Positions 24,806 to 35,199 of a stretch of 64,000 nucleotides of DNA are shown here, one piece after another; within the stretch, counting starts at the first letter, position 1; the number at the start of each line of letters is the position of its first letter. Source of the DNA: Cellulomonas composti (GTDB lineage: Bacteria; Actinomycetota; Actinomycetes; Actinomycetales; Cellulomonadaceae); the NCBI RefSeq assembly GCF_007990245.1, contig NZ_BJWG01000001.1, positions 248,001 through 312,000 of the forward strand, given 5' to 3'. Position numbers and translations under genes: made by a program. A model generated the notes under the pieces. It saw only the letters and a program-made list of their open reading frames with translations, was not told the origin of the DNA and did no database searches.

Positions 24806-25849
24806 TCAGAACGGCAGGAAGACGTCGACCGAGATGGCGACCGACAGCAGCGTGAGGTACGTGATGGACGCGTGGAAGACGTTCATGGCCCGTAGCTTGC
24901 CGCGGGCCGGGTCCTCCGCACGGCGCAGCAGCGAGATGCACGCCCACAGGAACCAGCCGCCCAGCGCGCTCGCGACCACTGCGTACACCCACGTCATCCC
25001 GGCGGCCGGGATCAGCAGGAGCGAGCAGGCGATCATCGCCAACGTGTAGGCGATCATCTCGCGTGCGACCTTGGTGTCCTTCGCGACGACGGGGAGCATC
25101 GGCACGCCGGCGGCCGCGTAGTCGCTGCGGAACTTCATCGACAGCGGCCAGTAGTGCGGCGGCGTCCAGAAGAAGATCACGCCGAACAGCAGCACGGCCG
25201 GCCAGCCGACGTCGCCCGTGACCGCCGACCACCCGATCAGCACCGGCATGCAGCCCGCGGCGCCGCCCCACACGATGTTCTGCGGCGTGCGCCGCTTGAG
25301 GATCATCGTGTAGCCGACGACGTAGATGAGGATCGCCCCCGCCGCGAGCAGCGCCGAGACCCAGTTCACGAGGAGGCCGAGCCACAGCAGGCTCGCAACG
25401 CCGAGCACGAGGCCCGACGTGAGCGCCGCACCGGGGCTCACCGCACCCGTGACCGTCGGGCGGCGGCGGGTCCGGTTCATCACCTTGTCGATGTCCCGGT
25501 CGATGTAGCAGTTCAGCGTGTTCGCCGAGCCGGCCGCGGCCGCGCCTCCGACGAGCGTCGCGAGCACCAGCCCCGGGCTCGGCCAGCCGTCCGCGGCGAG
25601 GATCATCGTCGGGATCGTCGTGACGAGCAGCAGCTCGATCACGCGCGGCTTGGTCAGAACCACGAACGGGCTGATGCGGTCCCAGGCCCGGCCCCACAGG
25701 CTCCGCCGCGCCGCGCCCGCCACCTCGTCCGCAGCCGACCCATGAGCCGATCCGTGGGCCGAGCCCTCGGTCGACGCTCCCGCCCCCAAGGGTCCGGGAG
25801 CGTCCGGGACGCCGGCGTCGTCGACGGACGGGGGGTTGGAGAGGCGCAC
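24806..25849 (-). CDS. ctaB: protoheme IX farnesyltransferase (heme O synthase)
   Basis: About 347 residues, an integral membrane prenyltransferase of the UbiA family that farnesylates heme B to heme O for cytochrome oxidase. It has about 9 helices and two Asp-rich sites: [19 protein letters not shown] and the second region [15 protein letters not shown]. The usual [16 protein letters not shown] start of helix 1 is present. The N-terminal 50 residues are a poorly conserved Gly/Ser/Ala segment with a [11 protein letters not shown] repeat. The start (GTG at 25849) is uncertain as no clear Shine-Dalgarno exists. Divergent from tkt, as in most actinobacteria. Confidence 0.93.
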   Translation of the reverse strand: MRLSNPPSVDDAGVPDAPGPLGAGASTEGSAHGSAHGSAADEVAGAARRSLWGRAWDRISPFVVLTKPRVIELLLVTTIPTMILAADGWPSPGLVLATLVGGAAAAGSANTLNCYIDRDIDKVMNRTRRRPTVTGAVSPGAALTSGLVLGVASLLWLGLLVNWVSALLAAGAILIYVVGYTMILKRRTPQNIVWGGAAGCMPVLIGWSAVTGDVGWPAVLLFGVIFFWTPPHYWPLSMKFRSDYAAAGVPMLPVVAKDTKVAREMIAYTLAMIACSLLLIPAAGMTWVYAVVASALGGWFLWACISLLRRAEDPARGKLRAMNVFHASITYLTLLSVAISVDVFLPF

Positions 25850-26227
25850 GCGCTGGGGGTTCCGTTCGGTGCTCGGGACTGTGGGGCCTGTGGGAGGTCG
25901 ATGGGACAGGTTCGTGCGCAGCCATGCTACGACCTGGGCGGGACGAAAGGCCTGCGCGCGGGGCCCGGCAGGCCTGTGAGTTCGGTCGCTCACGCGTCGG
26001 GGATGTTGCGCCCGGCTCACGACGGACGCGCCGCGGACGTGAGGGTGGCCGAGCGATGGTCGGCGTGACACCGTCCCACCCGGTCCGCTATAGGCTCGAG
26101 CGGCACGGACCGGCCACCGCACGAGCCTTCCTGGCACGTCCCCGGCCGCTCCGGCCGGCGCCCTGCGACGGGCGCCCGACACTCTCAGCGACATCACCCG
26201 ACTGCCATCGGGTGGGAATGAGGTCTG
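25850..26227. other. 378-bp divergent promoter region between ctaB and tkt
   Basis: No credible gene. It contains a candidate tkt promoter (GTGACA ... TATAGGCT, 26065-26096) and a GC-rich untranslated leader with CGGTGGC-type hairpins. Nothing riboswitch-like recognised. Confidence 0.5.
26065..26096 (+). promoter_or_regulatory. candidate tkt promoter
   Basis: GTGACA (26065-26070) and TATAGG (26089-26094, extended as TATAGGCT) are separated by 18 bp, matching sigma-A (HrdB/SigA)-type elements. The hexamer ends about 130 nt before the tkt start, implying a long leader. The same TATAGGCTCG string occurs upstream of gap (37650-37659, minus). Confidence 0.4.
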
Positions 26228-28396
26228 GTGAACGCGAAGGCTCCCCTGGCGGACTCGGTCGGTTGGACCGACCTGGACGTGCGCGCCGTCGACACGGTGC
26301 GCGTCCTGGCCGCGGACGCCGTGGAGAAGGTCGGCAACGGGCACCCGGGCACGGCGATCAGCCTCGCCCCCGCCGCCTACCTCCTCTACCAGAACGTGAT
26401 GCGGCACGACCCGACGGATCCGGCGTGGCTCGGCCGCGACCGCTTCGTGCTGTCGGCGGGCCACTCCTGCCTCACGCAGTACATCCAGCTGTACCTGGCT
26501 GGTTTCGGGCTCGAGCTCGACGACCTGCAGGCGCTGCGGACGTGGGGCTCCAAGACCCCCGGTCACCCCGAGTACAAGCACACGACGGGTGTCGAGATCA
26601 CGACCGGTCCCCTGGGCCAGGGACTCGCGTCGGCCGTCGGGTTCGCGATGGCGCAGCGGCGCGAGCGGCACCTGCTCGACCCCGAGGCGGCACCCGGCAC
26701 GAGCCCGTTCGACCACTTCACGTACGTCATCGCGTCGGACGGCGACCTGCAGGAGGGCGTCACGAGCGAGGCGTCGTCCATCGCCGGGACGCAGGAGCTC
26801 GGCGGCCTGATCGTGCTGTGGGACGACAACCACATCTCGATCGAGGGCGACACCCAGATCGCGTTCACCGAGGACGTGCTCGCGCGGTACGAGGCGTACG
26901 GCTGGCACGTGCAGTTCGTCGACTGGACCGCCGGGGGCGAGTACCGCGAGGACGTCGACGCGCTCGCCGCGGCGATCGAGGCCGCCAAGGCCGTCACCGA
27001 CAAGCCGTCCTTCATCGGCTTGCGCACGCTGATCGCCTGGCCCACGCCCGGCAAGACCGACGACCACTCGTCGCACGGCTCGAAGCTGGGCACCGACGCG
27101 ATCCGCGGCCTCAAGGAGCTCGTCGGGTTCGACCCGGACAAGACCTTCGAGGTCGCTCCCGAGGTCATCGCGCACACGCGCTCGCTCGCGGCCCGTGCGG
27201 CCGGCGCACGCGCCACGTGGCAGAAGGCGTTCGACGCGTGGGCCGCCGCGAACCCCGACCGGCTCGCCCTGCTCGAGCGCCTCGTCGCGCACGAGCTGCC
27301 GGCCGACTGGGAGCAGGCGCTTCCCGTGTTCCCCGCCGGCAAGTCGGTCGCGACGCGCGCCGCCTCGGGCGAGGTGCTCTCCGCCATCGCCGACGAGCTG
27401 CCCGAGCTGTGGGGCGGCTCCGCGGACCTGGCGGGCTCCAACAACACGACGATGAAGGGTCAGCCGTCGTTCCTGCCGGCGCACCGCTCGACGCACGAGT
27501 TCGCGGGCGACGAGGGTGGCCGCACGCTGCACTTCGGCATCCGTGAGCACGGGATGGGCGCGATCCTGTCGGGGATCACGCTGCACGGCCTGACCCGGGC
27601 GTACGGCGGCACGTTCCTGCAGTTCGCGGACTACATGCGCGGCTCCGTGCGTCTCGCCTCGCTCATGGGCGTCCCGTCGATCTACGTCTGGACGCACGAC
27701 TCGATCGGTCTCGGTGAGGACGGCCCGACGCACCAGCCCGTCGAGCACCTGACCGCGCTGCGCGCGATCCCGGGCCTGACGATCGTGCGCCCCGCCGACG
27801 CCAACGAGACCGCGCAGGCATGGAAGGCGACGCTCGAGCACCGCGACGGCCCCGTGGGCCTGATCCTCACGCGCCAGAACGTCCCGACGTTCCCCCGCGG
27901 TGAGGACGGCTTCGCACCCGCCGACGGTGTCGCCAAGGGCGCGTACGTGCTGCTCGAGGCGAGCACCGGCGCGCCCGACGTGATCCTGATCGGCACGGGC
28001 TCGGAGGTGCAGCTCGCGGTGCAGGCGCGCGAGACGCTCGAGGCCGCGGGCATCGCGACCCGCGTCGTGTCGGCTCCCTCGCTCGAGTGGTTCGCCGCGC
28101 AGGACGCCGCCTACCGCGAGTCGGTGCTCCCGGCGGCGGTGCGCGCGCGCGTCTCGGTCGAGGCCGGTATCGCGCTGTCCTGGCACCGGATCGTCGGCGA
28201 CGCCGGCCGCAGCGTCTCGCTCGAGCACTTCGGTGCCTCGGCCGACGCCGAGACGCTCTACCGCGAGTTCGGCATCACCGCCGAAGCCGTGGTCGCGGCG
28301 GCGCACGAGTCGCTCGCGGCCGTGCGCGGCGACGACGCCCCGTCGACCGCGGGGGTCGTCCCGACCGCCCCCGGCACGGGCGACCAGCAGGCCTGA
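26228..28396 (+). CDS. tkt: transketolase
   Basis: A 722-residue thiamine-diphosphate enzyme moving two-carbon units in the pentose phosphate pathway. Thiamine-binding and catalytic blocks: [33 protein letters not shown] followed by [11 protein letters not shown], then the pyrimidine domain [12 protein letters not shown] and [18 protein letters not shown]. Full length. GTG start at 26228 is preceded by GAGG and supported by the N-terminus [21 protein letters not shown]. First gene of the tkt-tal-zwf-opcA-pgl operon; a hairpin after it (28405-28435) may reduce downstream transcript. Confidence 0.97.
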   Translation: MNAKAPLADSVGWTDLDVRAVDTVRVLAADAVEKVGNGHPGTAISLAPAAYLLYQNVMRHDPTDPAWLGRDRFVLSAGHSCLTQYIQLYLAGFGLELDDLQALRTWGSKTPGHPEYKHTTGVEITTGPLGQGLASAVGFAMAQRRERHLLDPEAAPGTSPFDHFTYVIASDGDLQEGVTSEASSIAGTQELGGLIVLWDDNHISIEGDTQIAFTEDVLARYEAYGWHVQFVDWTAGGEYREDVDALAAAIEAAKAVTDKPSFIGLRTLIAWPTPGKTDDHSSHGSKLGTDAIRGLKELVGFDPDKTFEVAPEVIAHTRSLAARAAGARATWQKAFDAWAAANPDRLALLERLVAHELPADWEQALPVFPAGKSVATRAASGEVLSAIADELPELWGGSADLAGSNNTTMKGQPSFLPAHRSTHEFAGDEGGRTLHFGIREHGMGAILSGITLHGLTRAYGGTFLQFADYMRGSVRLASLMGVPSIYVWTHDSIGLGEDGPTHQPVEHLTALRAIPGLTIVRPADANETAQAWKATLEHRDGPVGLILTRQNVPTFPRGEDGFAPADGVAKGAYVLLEASTGAPDVILIGTGSEVQLAVQARETLEAAGIATRVVSAPSLEWFAAQDAAYRESVLPAAVRARVSVEAGIALSWHRIVGDAGRSVSLEHFGASADAETLYREFGITAEAVVAAAHESLAAVRGDDAPSTAGVVPTAPGTGDQQA

Positions 28397-28404
28397 CCCC
28401 AGGT

Positions 28405-28435
28405 CGCGTGGCGCCGCTCCAGCGGGCGCCACGCG
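28405..28435 (+). terminator. attenuator-like hairpin between tkt and tal
   Basis: CGCGTGGCGCC (28405-28415) pairs perfectly with GGCGCCACGCG (28425-28435) around a 9-nt loop. No T run follows. It could stabilise tkt mRNA or attenuate read-through into tal. Confidence 0.55.
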
Positions 28436-28515
28436 GTCGGGGGCATGAGGATGGACGACGAGGCAGTCGCGCGCCCTGGTCGGCGCGCGGCCGCACCACG
28501 AGGGAAGGAACGACC

Positions 28516-29646
28516 ATGGCACCGAGCGGACCCCTCGCCCGGCTCTCGGAGGCGGGGGTCGCCGTCTGGCTCGACGACCTCTCGCGCGAGCGCCTGCGCA
28601 GCGGCAACCTGGCCGAGCTCGTCGAACGCGGCGTCGTGGGCGTGACCACGAACCCGACGATCTTCGCCAACGCCATCTCGCACGGCGACGCGTACGACGA
28701 CGCGCTGCGCGTGCTCGCCGCGTCGGGCGCGAGCGTCGACGACGCGGTCTTCACGATCACGACCGACGACGTCCGGGCCGCAGCCGACGTGCTGCGACCG
28801 GTCTACGACCGCACGTCGGGGCAGGACGGTCGGGTCTCGATCGAGGTCGACCCGCGCCTCGCGCGTGACACGGACGGGACGGTCGCCTCGGCCAAGGCGC
28901 TGTGGGCGGCCGTCGACCGGCCGAACGTCTTCATCAAGATCCCGGCGACCGTCGAGGGCCTGCCCGCGATCACCGCCGTTCTCGCCGAGGGCATCAGTGT
29001 CAACGTCACGCTGATCTTCTCGCTCGAGCGCTACCTCGCGGTGCTCGACGCATTCCAGGCCGGGCTCGAGCAGGCCCGCGTGGCCGGCCACGACCTGGAC
29101 CGCATCGCGTCGGTCGCCTCGTTCTTCGTCTCGCGCGTGGACACCGCGATCGACCCGGCGCTCGACGAGCTCGGCACCCCGGAGGCCGCCGCGCTGCGCG
29201 GCACCGCGGCGATCGCGAACGCGCGCATCGCGTACGGCGCCTACCTCGAGGTCGTCGCCGCGCGCCGCTGGCAGGCTCTCGCGGCCGCCGGCGCGCACCC
29301 GCAGCGACCGCTGTGGGCCTCGACCGGAGTCAAGGATCCGGCCTACCCCGACACGCTGTACGTCGACGAGCTCGTCGTCGACGGCGTCGTGAACACCATG
29401 CCCGAGGCGACCCTGAAGGCTGTCGAGGACCATGGCGGCAGCGGTGCGGACACCGTCACGGGGACGCAGGACGCGGCCGTCGCGGTGATCGAAGGCCTCG
29501 CCGCGGTCGGCGTCGATCTCGACGAGGTGACCACGAAGCTCGAGGTCGAGGGCGTCGACAAGTTCATCGCGAGCTGGGAGCAGCTGCTGGCGAAGGTGTC
29601 CGAGGGTCTGCAGGTCGCGGCGAACCGCCTGGCGGACGCCCGGTGA
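28516..29646 (+). CDS. tal: transaldolase (actinobacterial long form)
   Basis: A 376-residue aldolase exchanging dihydroxyacetone units between sedoheptulose-7-phosphate and glyceraldehyde-3-phosphate. It is a TIM barrel with [13 protein letters not shown] near residue 45, Schiff-base Lys in [21 protein letters not shown], and [33 protein letters not shown] marks the mycobacterial/actinobacterial subfamily that is longer than E. coli TalB. GGAAGGAA (28503-28510) precedes the ATG at 28516. Its stop overlaps zwf by 4 bases. Confidence 0.97.
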   Translation: MAPSGPLARLSEAGVAVWLDDLSRERLRSGNLAELVERGVVGVTTNPTIFANAISHGDAYDDALRVLAASGASVDDAVFTITTDDVRAAADVLRPVYDRTSGQDGRVSIEVDPRLARDTDGTVASAKALWAAVDRPNVFIKIPATVEGLPAITAVLAEGISVNVTLIFSLERYLAVLDAFQAGLEQARVAGHDLDRIASVASFFVSRVDTAIDPALDELGTPEAAALRGTAAIANARIAYGAYLEVVAARRWQALAAAGAHPQRPLWASTGVKDPAYPDTLYVDELVVDGVVNTMPEATLKAVEDHGGSGADTVTGTQDAAVAVIEGLAAVGVDLDEVTTKLEVEGVDKFIASWEQLLAKVSEGLQVAANRLADAR

Positions 29647-31184
29647 GCCGGGCGAAGGTCGCACCCGGCGTCAACCCGCTGCGTGACCCCCGTGACCGTC
29701 GGCTGCCACGGATCGCCGGCCCGTGCGGCCTGGTGATCTTCGGTGTGACCGGGGACCTCGCGCGCAAGAAGCTCATGCCCGCGGTCTACGACCTGACCAA
29801 TCGCGGCCTGCTGCCGCCCGGCTTCGCGCTGACCGGCTTCGCGCGGCGCGACTGGGAGACCGAGGACTTCGCCCAGATCGTGCACGACGCGGTCCGAGAC
29901 CACGCGCGCACGCCGTTCCGCGAGGCGACCTGGCGGCAGATGTCCGAGGGCATCCGCTTCGTGCAGGGCACGTTCGACGACGACGACGCCTTCGACCGCC
30001 TGCGCACCACGGTCGAGGACCTCGACAGGTCCCGCGGCACGGGCGGGAACCACGCGTTCTACCTCTCGGTGCCGCCGTCGTCGTTCCCGGTCGTGTGCGA
30101 GCAGCTGTCCCGCTCCGGGCTCTCGCAGCCGTCCGGCGACGCCTGGCGCCGCGTCGTCATCGAGAAGCCGTTCGGTCACGACCTGGCGAGCGCCCGCGAG
30201 CTCCAGAACATCGTGTCGAGCGTCTTCCGGCCCGACGACATCTTCCGCATCGACCACTACCTCGGCAAGGAGACGGTGCAGAACCTGCTCGCGCTGCGGT
30301 TCGCCAACCAGCTCTTCGAGCCGATCTGGAACGCCAACCACGTCGACCACGTGCAGATCACGATGGCCGAGGACATCGGCATCGGCGGCCGGGCCAGCTA
30401 CTACGACGGCATCGGCGCGGCGCGTGACGTCATCCAGAACCACCTGCTCCAGCTCCTCGCCCTCACCGCGATGGAGGAGCCCGTCTCGTTCGACGCGCAG
30501 TCGCTGCGCGCCGAGAAGGAGAAGGTGCTCTCGGCAGTGCGCGTGCCGCGCGACATCGGCCGCCATACCGCGCGCGGCCAGTACACCGCCGGGTGGCAGG
30601 GCGGCGAGAGCGTCGTCGGCTTCCTCGAGGAGGAGGGCTTCAACCCGCACTCGACGACCGAGACGTTCGCCGCGATCCGGGTCGACATCGACACACGGCG
30701 CTGGGCCGGCGTGCCGTTCTACCTGCGCAGCGGCAAGCGGCTGGCCAAGCGCGTCACCGAGATCGCCGTCGTCTTCAAGCGCGCGCCGCACCTGCCCTTC
30801 GAGTCGACCGCCACCGAGGAGCTCGGCAAGAACGCGCTGGTCATCCGCGTGCAGCCCGACGAGGGTGTCACGCTGCGGTTCGGCGCCAAGGTGCCGGGCA
30901 CGCAGATGGAGGTCCGCGACGTCACGATGGACTTCGGCTACGGGCACGCGTTCACGGAGGCCTCCCCCGAGGCCTACGAGCGGCTCATCCTCGACGTCCT
31001 GCTCGGCGATCCGCCGCTGTTCCCGCAGAACACCGAGGTCGAGCTGTCCTGGAAGATCCTCGACCCGGTGATCAACTACTGGGCCAACCACGGCAAGCCC
31101 GACGACTACCGCGCGGGCACGTGGGGTCCGCGCACCGCCGACGAGATGATGGCGCGCGACGGGCGCGCCTGGAGGCTCCCGTGA
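29643..31184 (+). CDS. zwf: glucose-6-phosphate 1-dehydrogenase
   Basis: A 513-residue NADP-dependent enzyme opening the oxidative pentose phosphate pathway. Dinucleotide site [18 protein letters not shown] lies near residue 37, and active site [21 protein letters not shown] contains the catalytic His-Tyr-Leu-Gly-Lys. [11 protein letters not shown] and substrate motif [12 protein letters not shown] are also present. Full length. GTG start at 29643 overlaps the tal stop; its own stop overlaps opcA by 4 bases (GTGA). It depends on OpcA for activity in actinobacteria. Confidence 0.98.
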   Translation: MSRAKVAPGVNPLRDPRDRRLPRIAGPCGLVIFGVTGDLARKKLMPAVYDLTNRGLLPPGFALTGFARRDWETEDFAQIVHDAVRDHARTPFREATWRQMSEGIRFVQGTFDDDDAFDRLRTTVEDLDRSRGTGGNHAFYLSVPPSSFPVVCEQLSRSGLSQPSGDAWRRVVIEKPFGHDLASARELQNIVSSVFRPDDIFRIDHYLGKETVQNLLALRFANQLFEPIWNANHVDHVQITMAEDIGIGGRASYYDGIGAARDVIQNHLLQLLALTAMEEPVSFDAQSLRAEKEKVLSAVRVPRDIGRHTARGQYTAGWQGGESVVGFLEEEGFNPHSTTETFAAIRVDIDTRRWAGVPFYLRSGKRLAKRVTEIAVVFKRAPHLPFESTATEELGKNALVIRVQPDEGVTLRFGAKVPGTQMEVRDVTMDFGYGHAFTEASPEAYERLILDVLLGDPPLFPQNTEVELSWKILDPVINYWANHGKPDDYRAGTWGPRTADEMMARDGRAWRLP

Positions 31185-32092
31185 TCATCGACATGCCGGA
31201 CACGACGACGCGCGACGTCGCCAAGCGGCTCCTGTCCGAGCGCGACGAGGGCGGCGCCGTCGCCCTCGGGCGCGTCCTCACGCTGCTCGTCCACGTCGGC
31301 GCGCACGACCCCGAGCACGCGATCTCGGCGGCCAACGCGGCCAGCCACGAGCACCCGTGCCGGATCATCCTCATCGCCTCGGGCACCGAGGGCACCCAGC
31401 TCGACGCGCAGATCCGCCTCGGCGGGGACGCCGGCGCATCCGAGGTCATCATCCTGCGCCCGGCCGCCGAGCTGGCCGACCACCTCGACACGCTCGTCAT
31501 GCCGCTGCTGCTGCCCGACGCGCCGATCGTCGCCTGGTGGCCGTACCAGCCGCCGGCCGCGCCGTCCGAGGACCCGCTGGGCAAGATGGCGCAGCGCCGG
31601 ATCACCGACACGTCGCGCTGCACCAACCCCCGTCCGACGCTGCGTCGACTCGCGGAGAACTACGTCGAGGGCGACACGGACCTGTCCTGGACCCGGGCCA
31701 CGCTATGGCGCGGACTCATCGCCGCGACGCTCGACCAGCCGCCGTACGAGCCCGTGCGCCGCGCGTCGATCGCCGGCGAGAGCAACCACACGTCGGTCGA
31801 CATGGTCGCCGCGTGGCTCGCGCACGCGCTGCGCTGCCCCGTCGACATCGAGCGCATCCCCGGCGCGCCGGCGATCGTGCAGGTCAAGCTCGAACGCGCG
31901 AGCGGCGACATCATCCTCGACCGGCCCGACGGCAAGACCGCCGCGCTGCACCAGCCTGGCCAGCCCGAGCACCGGATCGCGCTGCCGATCCGGCACCTGC
32001 GCGAGTGCCTCGCCGAGGAGCTGCGTCGGCTCGATCCCGACGAGGTCTACGGCGAGGTGCTGACGAAGGGCCTCGCGAGGCTCGAGGCATGA
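31181..32092 (+). CDS. opcA: glucose-6-phosphate dehydrogenase assembly protein OpcA
   Basis: A 303-residue protein that binds and allosterically activates G6P dehydrogenase; first described in cyanobacteria and conserved in actinobacteria. Family features: LTLLVHVGAHDPEHAISAANAASHEHPCRII, PDAPIVAWWPYQPP, RRITDTSRCTNP and WTRATLWRGLIAATLDQPPYEP. The C-terminal half is a Rossmann-like fold with no catalytic residues. Overlaps zwf at the start and pgl at the end, so zwf-opcA-pgl are translationally coupled. Confidence 0.96.
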   Translation: MIIDMPDTTTRDVAKRLLSERDEGGAVALGRVLTLLVHVGAHDPEHAISAANAASHEHPCRIILIASGTEGTQLDAQIRLGGDAGASEVIILRPAAELADHLDTLVMPLLLPDAPIVAWWPYQPPAAPSEDPLGKMAQRRITDTSRCTNPRPTLRRLAENYVEGDTDLSWTRATLWRGLIAATLDQPPYEPVRRASIAGESNHTSVDMVAAWLAHALRCPVDIERIPGAPAIVQVKLERASGDIILDRPDGKTAALHQPGQPEHRIALPIRHLRECLAEELRRLDPDEVYGEVLTKGLARLEA

Positions 32093-32877
32093 CCGCGCCG
32101 CGCGACGTCGTCGTCCACCCGGACGCCGAGGTGCTCGCGGCTGCCACGGCCGCCCGCCTGCTCACGGCGCTCGTCGATGCGCAGTGCCACCGCTCCCCCG
32201 TGCACCTGGTCCTGACCGGCGGCACGGTGGGCATCAAGGTGCTCGAGCACGTCGCGCAGTCTCCCGTGCGCGCGGCTGTCGACTGGTCCGGCGTGCACGT
32301 CTGGTGGGGCGACGAGCGGTTCCTCCCGGACGGCCACGCCGACCGCAACGAGACCCAGGCCCGTGCTGCGCTCCTGGACGCGCTCGGCGACGAGCTGCCC
32401 GCGGCCCACCTTCACCCCATGGCGCCACCGAGCGAGGCCACCCCGACGCCCGAGGCGTCCGCCGCCGCCTACGCCGCGGAGCTGGCGGCCTTCGCCACGC
32501 CCGAGGGCTCCGGATCGTCGGTGCCCGCGTTCGACGTGCTCCTGCTGGGCATGGGGCCCGACGGCCACGTCGCCTCGCTGTTCCCCGGGCACCCGGCGCT
32601 CACGGTCGCCGACGCGTCCACGGTCGGGGTGCACGGCTCCCCCAAGCCGCCGCCGGAGCGCGTCTCGTTGACCTTCGAGGCGATCCGACGAGCCCGCGAG
32701 GTCTGGGTCGTCGCCGCCGGCGCCGAGAAGGCCGCCGCGGTCGCCTCGGCGCTCGCCTCCGCGCCCGTGGAGGTCACGCCCGCCGCGGGCGCCCTCGGCA
32801 CCACGCGCACGCTCTGGCTGCTCGACGTCGCCGCTACCGGGGCCCTCGACCTCCCGGAGTCGGCTCCCCCAGCCTGA
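32089..32877 (+). CDS. pgl: 6-phosphogluconolactonase
   Basis: A 262-residue NagB/DevB-fold hydrolase opening 6-phosphogluconolactone. Motifs LVLTGGTVGIKVLEHV, VHVWWGDERFLPDGHADRNE (catalytic region) and LLGMGPDGHVASLFPGHP are present; the invariant Asp/His residues of DGHVASLFPGH are intact. Between them is a Thr/Pro/Ala-rich insertion. ATG at 32089 overlaps opcA. Third enzyme of the oxidative pentose phosphate branch. Last member of the operon by spacing; the O-methyltransferase follows after 45 bp with its own Shine-Dalgarno. Confidence 0.96.
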   Translation: MTAPRDVVVHPDAEVLAAATAARLLTALVDAQCHRSPVHLVLTGGTVGIKVLEHVAQSPVRAAVDWSGVHVWWGDERFLPDGHADRNETQARAALLDALGDELPAAHLHPMAPPSEATPTPEASAAAYAAELAAFATPEGSGSSVPAFDVLLLGMGPDGHVASLFPGHPALTVADASTVGVHGSPKPPPERVSLTFEAIRRAREVWVVAAGAEKAAAVASALASAPVEVTPAAGALGTTRTLWLLDVAATGALDLPESAPPA

Positions 32878-32922
32878 CGACCGCCGGACGGGCCGACGAA
32901 CCCGACACGGAAGGACACCGCG

Positions 32923-33597
32923 GTGGACATCGACGCGCTCGACCTGTGGGCCCAGGTGGACGACTACTTCGCCGTCCTGGCACCCGAGGACCCCCACCTC
33001 GTGGCGGTGCGCGACGCCGCCCACCAGGCCGGTCTGCCGGACATCGCGGTGGCCGCGAACCAGGGCAAGCTGCTGCACCTGATCGCCGCGCTCGTCGGCG
33101 CCCGGCGGATCCTCGAGATCGGCACGCTCGGCGGCTACAGCACGCTGTGGCTCGCACGCGCACTGCCGCCCGACGGCACGCTCGTCACGCTCGAGCTGGA
33201 CCCCGCGCACGCCCGCGTCGCACGCTCGTCGTTGGCTCAGGCGGGTGTCGGGTCGCTCGTGGACATCGTCGTCGGCCCTGCGGTCCACAGCCTCGAGCGC
33301 ATGGTCGCGGACGGCACCGAACCATTCGACCTCGTCTTCGTCGATGCGGACAAGGAGGCGCTCGCGCGCTACCTCGAGCTCTCGCTCGAGCTGTCACGGC
33401 CCGGTACGGCGATCATCGTCGACAACGTCGTCCGGCAGGGCGCCGTGGTCGACCCTTCGCACCCGGACGGCCGCGTCCAGGGTGTGCGCCGGATGGTGGA
33501 CCTGCTCGCGGAGCACCCGCGCCTCGACCCGACCGTGATCCAGACCGTCGGCGTCAAGGGCCACGACGGCTTCGCGCTGCTGCGCGTCCTGCCCTGA
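32923..33597 (+). CDS. class I SAM-dependent O-methyltransferase (COMT-like)
   Basis: A 224-residue small O-methyltransferase of the bacterial catechol-O-methyltransferase-like family. SAM motif ILEIGTLGGYSTLWLARALP at about residue 65, LVTLELDPAHARVAR, and the metal site FVDADKEALARYLELS with later DNVV and the RGVQ-type loop. Such enzymes methylate catechols, flavonoids or tRNA (some); substrate is unknown. GTG start at 32923 follows AAGGA at 32910-32914. Convergent with rbpA. Confidence 0.88.
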   Translation: MDIDALDLWAQVDDYFAVLAPEDPHLVAVRDAAHQAGLPDIAVAANQGKLLHLIAALVGARRILEIGTLGGYSTLWLARALPPDGTLVTLELDPAHARVARSSLAQAGVGSLVDIVVGPAVHSLERMVADGTEPFDLVFVDADKEALARYLELSLELSRPGTAIIVDNVVRQGAVVDPSHPDGRVQGVRRMVDLLAEHPRLDPTVIQTVGVKGHDGFALLRVLP

Positions 33598-33618
33598 CGC
33601 GCTGCCGTACGGGTGGGC

Positions 33619-33969
33619 TCAGCTGCCGCCGCGGCGGGCCCGCAGTGCGGCCAGCGCCTCGTCGAGGATCGCCGCGCCGTCCTCGTCGGACCGTCGCTCC
33701 TTCACGTACGCGAGGTGCGTCTTGTACGGCTCGTTGCGCACCGGTGCCGGAGGGTTCTCCTGGTCCTGCCCGGCCGGGAAGCCGCAACGCGGGCAGTCCC
33801 ACGTCACGGGCGCCTCCTGCGCGACCTCCTCCGCGAAGCTCGGCCGCGTCTCGTGGCCGTTCGCGCACCAGTACGAGATCCACACGCGCGGCGCGCTGTC
33901 GCCCCGCTCGGCCTCGCCCATCGGGCCCGCGCCGACGCGCGAACCCCGGATCGCACTCCCGCTCGCCAT
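33619..33969 (-). CDS. rbpA: RNA polymerase-binding protein RbpA
   Basis: A 116-residue transcription factor specific to actinobacteria that stabilises principal-sigma holoenzyme and open complexes. Zinc-ribbon-like core: YWCANGHETRP and WDCPRCGFPAG (CxxC and Cys/His positions). Sigma-interaction helix near the C-terminus reads YKTHLAYVKERRSDEDGAAILDEALAALRARR. Full length for the family. The basic N-terminal 20 residues with GSAIRGSRVG fit the family's N-terminal tail. GAGG 8 nt before the ATG at 33969. Confidence 0.97.
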   Translation of the reverse strand: MASGSAIRGSRVGAGPMGEAERGDSAPRVWISYWCANGHETRPSFAEEVAQEAPVTWDCPRCGFPAGQDQENPPAPVRNEPYKTHLAYVKERRSDEDGAAILDEALAALRARRGGS

Positions 33970-33979
33970 CTCCGGAGCC

Positions 33980-34225
33980 TCAGGCGTCCTGGGCTTCGAC
34001 GAGCCCCAGGACCACGATCGTCATGGTCCAGACGAGGGCCACCCCGATCGTGATCCGGTTGAGGTTGCGCTCGGCGACGCCGGACGAGCCGGCGCCGGAG
34101 GTGATGCCGCCGCCGAACATGTCCGACAGGCCGCCGCCCTTGCCCTTGTGCAGCAGGACCAGCGGGACGAGCAACAGGCTGGTGGCCACCAGCAGCACCT
34201 GCATCGAGATCTTCAAGACGGTCAC
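33980..34225 (-). CDS. secG: preprotein translocase subunit SecG
   Basis: An 81-residue membrane protein of the SecYEG channel with two hydrophobic helices (about 4-20 and 57-76) separated by a loop with the conserved LHKGKGGGLSDMFGGGITSG. GTG at 34225 is preceded by GAGGAA. It sits between tpiA and rbpA, as in other actinobacteria. Confidence 0.95.
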   Translation of the reverse strand: MTVLKISMQVLLVATSLLLVPLVLLHKGKGGGLSDMFGGGITSGAGSSGVAERNLNRITIGVALVWTMTIVVLGLVEAQDA

Positions 34226-34347
34226 GTGGGTGTCGTTCCTCACTGGACTGCGGGGTCTGCATGCGGACCGGACCCGGCTTCGACGCGGGGGCCGGGGTCC
34301 AGGGTAGGCGACGACCAGCGTGCGAGGCCACATCGCCACCCGGAGCG

Positions 34348-34388
34348 CCGTGGCGGGCGCGGACCGATCGGCCCGGTGCCCGCCACGG
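34348..34388 (-). terminator. terminator hairpin after tpiA
   Basis: CCGTGGCGGGC (34348-34358) pairs perfectly (11 bp) with GCCCGCCACGG (34378-34388). The hairpin starts 16 nt past the tpiA stop on the minus strand. GC-rich, without a T run; it may only reduce read-through into secG. Confidence 0.65.
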
Positions 34389-34404
34389 AGCGTGCTGCGT
34401 GCGG

Positions 34405-35199
34405 TCAGAGACCGACCGCGTGGGACTGGTAGCGCACGATCTTCGCGAACTCCTCGGGGTCGAGGCTCGCGCCGCCGACGAGGGCCCCGTCGACGTCCGG
34501 CTTGGCCATGATCGAGGCGACGTTCGACGACTTCACCGAACCGCCGTAGAGCACGCGGACCGCGTCGGCCGTGTCCTGGTCGTACAGCTCCGCGATCCGC
34601 ACGCGGATGGCCGAGCAGAGCTCCTGCGCGTCCTCCGGCGTCGCGGTCTCGCCCGTGCCGATGGCCCAGACGGGCTCGTACGCCACGACGACCTCGCGGA
34701 CCTGCTCCGCCGTGAGTCCTGCCAGGCCGCCGTCGAGCTGCGCGAGCGTGTGCGGGACGTGGTTGCCGGCCTTGCGGACCTCGAGCACCTCGCCGACGCA
34801 CAGGATCGGCTTGAGGCCGGCCCCGAGCGCGTTGGTGACCTTGGCGTTGACGAGCGCGTCGTCCTCCGCGTGGTACTCGCGACGCTCGGAGTGACCGATC
34901 ACCGCGTAGGTCACGCCGAGCTTGACGAGGAACGCCGGCGCGATCTCACCCGTGTACGCGCCCGAGGCGTGCGCGGAGACGTCCTGCGCGCCGTACACGA
35001 GCTCGAGCTTGTCCGCGTCGACGAGCGTCTGCACGCTGCGCAGGTCGGTGAAGGGCGGGATCACCGCGACCTCGACCGTGCCGTAGTCGTGCTTGGCGTC
35101 CTTGAGGGTCCATGCAAGCTTCTGGACCGTCTGGATCGCCTGGTGGTGGTCCAGGTTCATCTTCCAGTTGCCCGCCATGAACGGGGTGCGCTGTGCCAT
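34405..35199 (-). CDS. tpiA: triosephosphate isomerase
   Basis: A 264-residue TIM-barrel enzyme interconverting dihydroxyacetone phosphate and glyceraldehyde-3-phosphate. Catalytic residues are visible: Lys in AGNWKMN (about 11-16), His in VIGHSERR and Glu in [11 protein letters not shown], with the lid loop following ([13 protein letters not shown]) and phosphate motif [13 protein letters not shown] at 35199 overlaps the pgk stop by one base (TGATG). Confidence 0.98.
   Translation of the reverse strand: MAQRTPFMAGNWKMNLDHHQAIQTVQKLAWTLKDAKHDYGTVEVAVIPPFTDLRSVQTLVDADKLELVYGAQDVSAHASGAYTGEIAPAFLVKLGVTYAVIGHSERREYHAEDDALVNAKVTNALGAGLKPILCVGEVLEVRKAGNHVPHTLAQLDGGLAGLTAEQVREVVVAYEPVWAIGTGETATPEDAQELCSAIRVRIAELYDQDTADAVRVLYGGSVKSSNVASIMAKPDVDGALVGGASLDPEEFAKIVRYQSHAVGL

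Noticed and set aside
24806-28522. 1238-residue minus-strand frame across tkt and ctaB
   Set aside because: The portion above 25849 is antisense to transketolase and its leader. Only the farnesyltransferase part is real.
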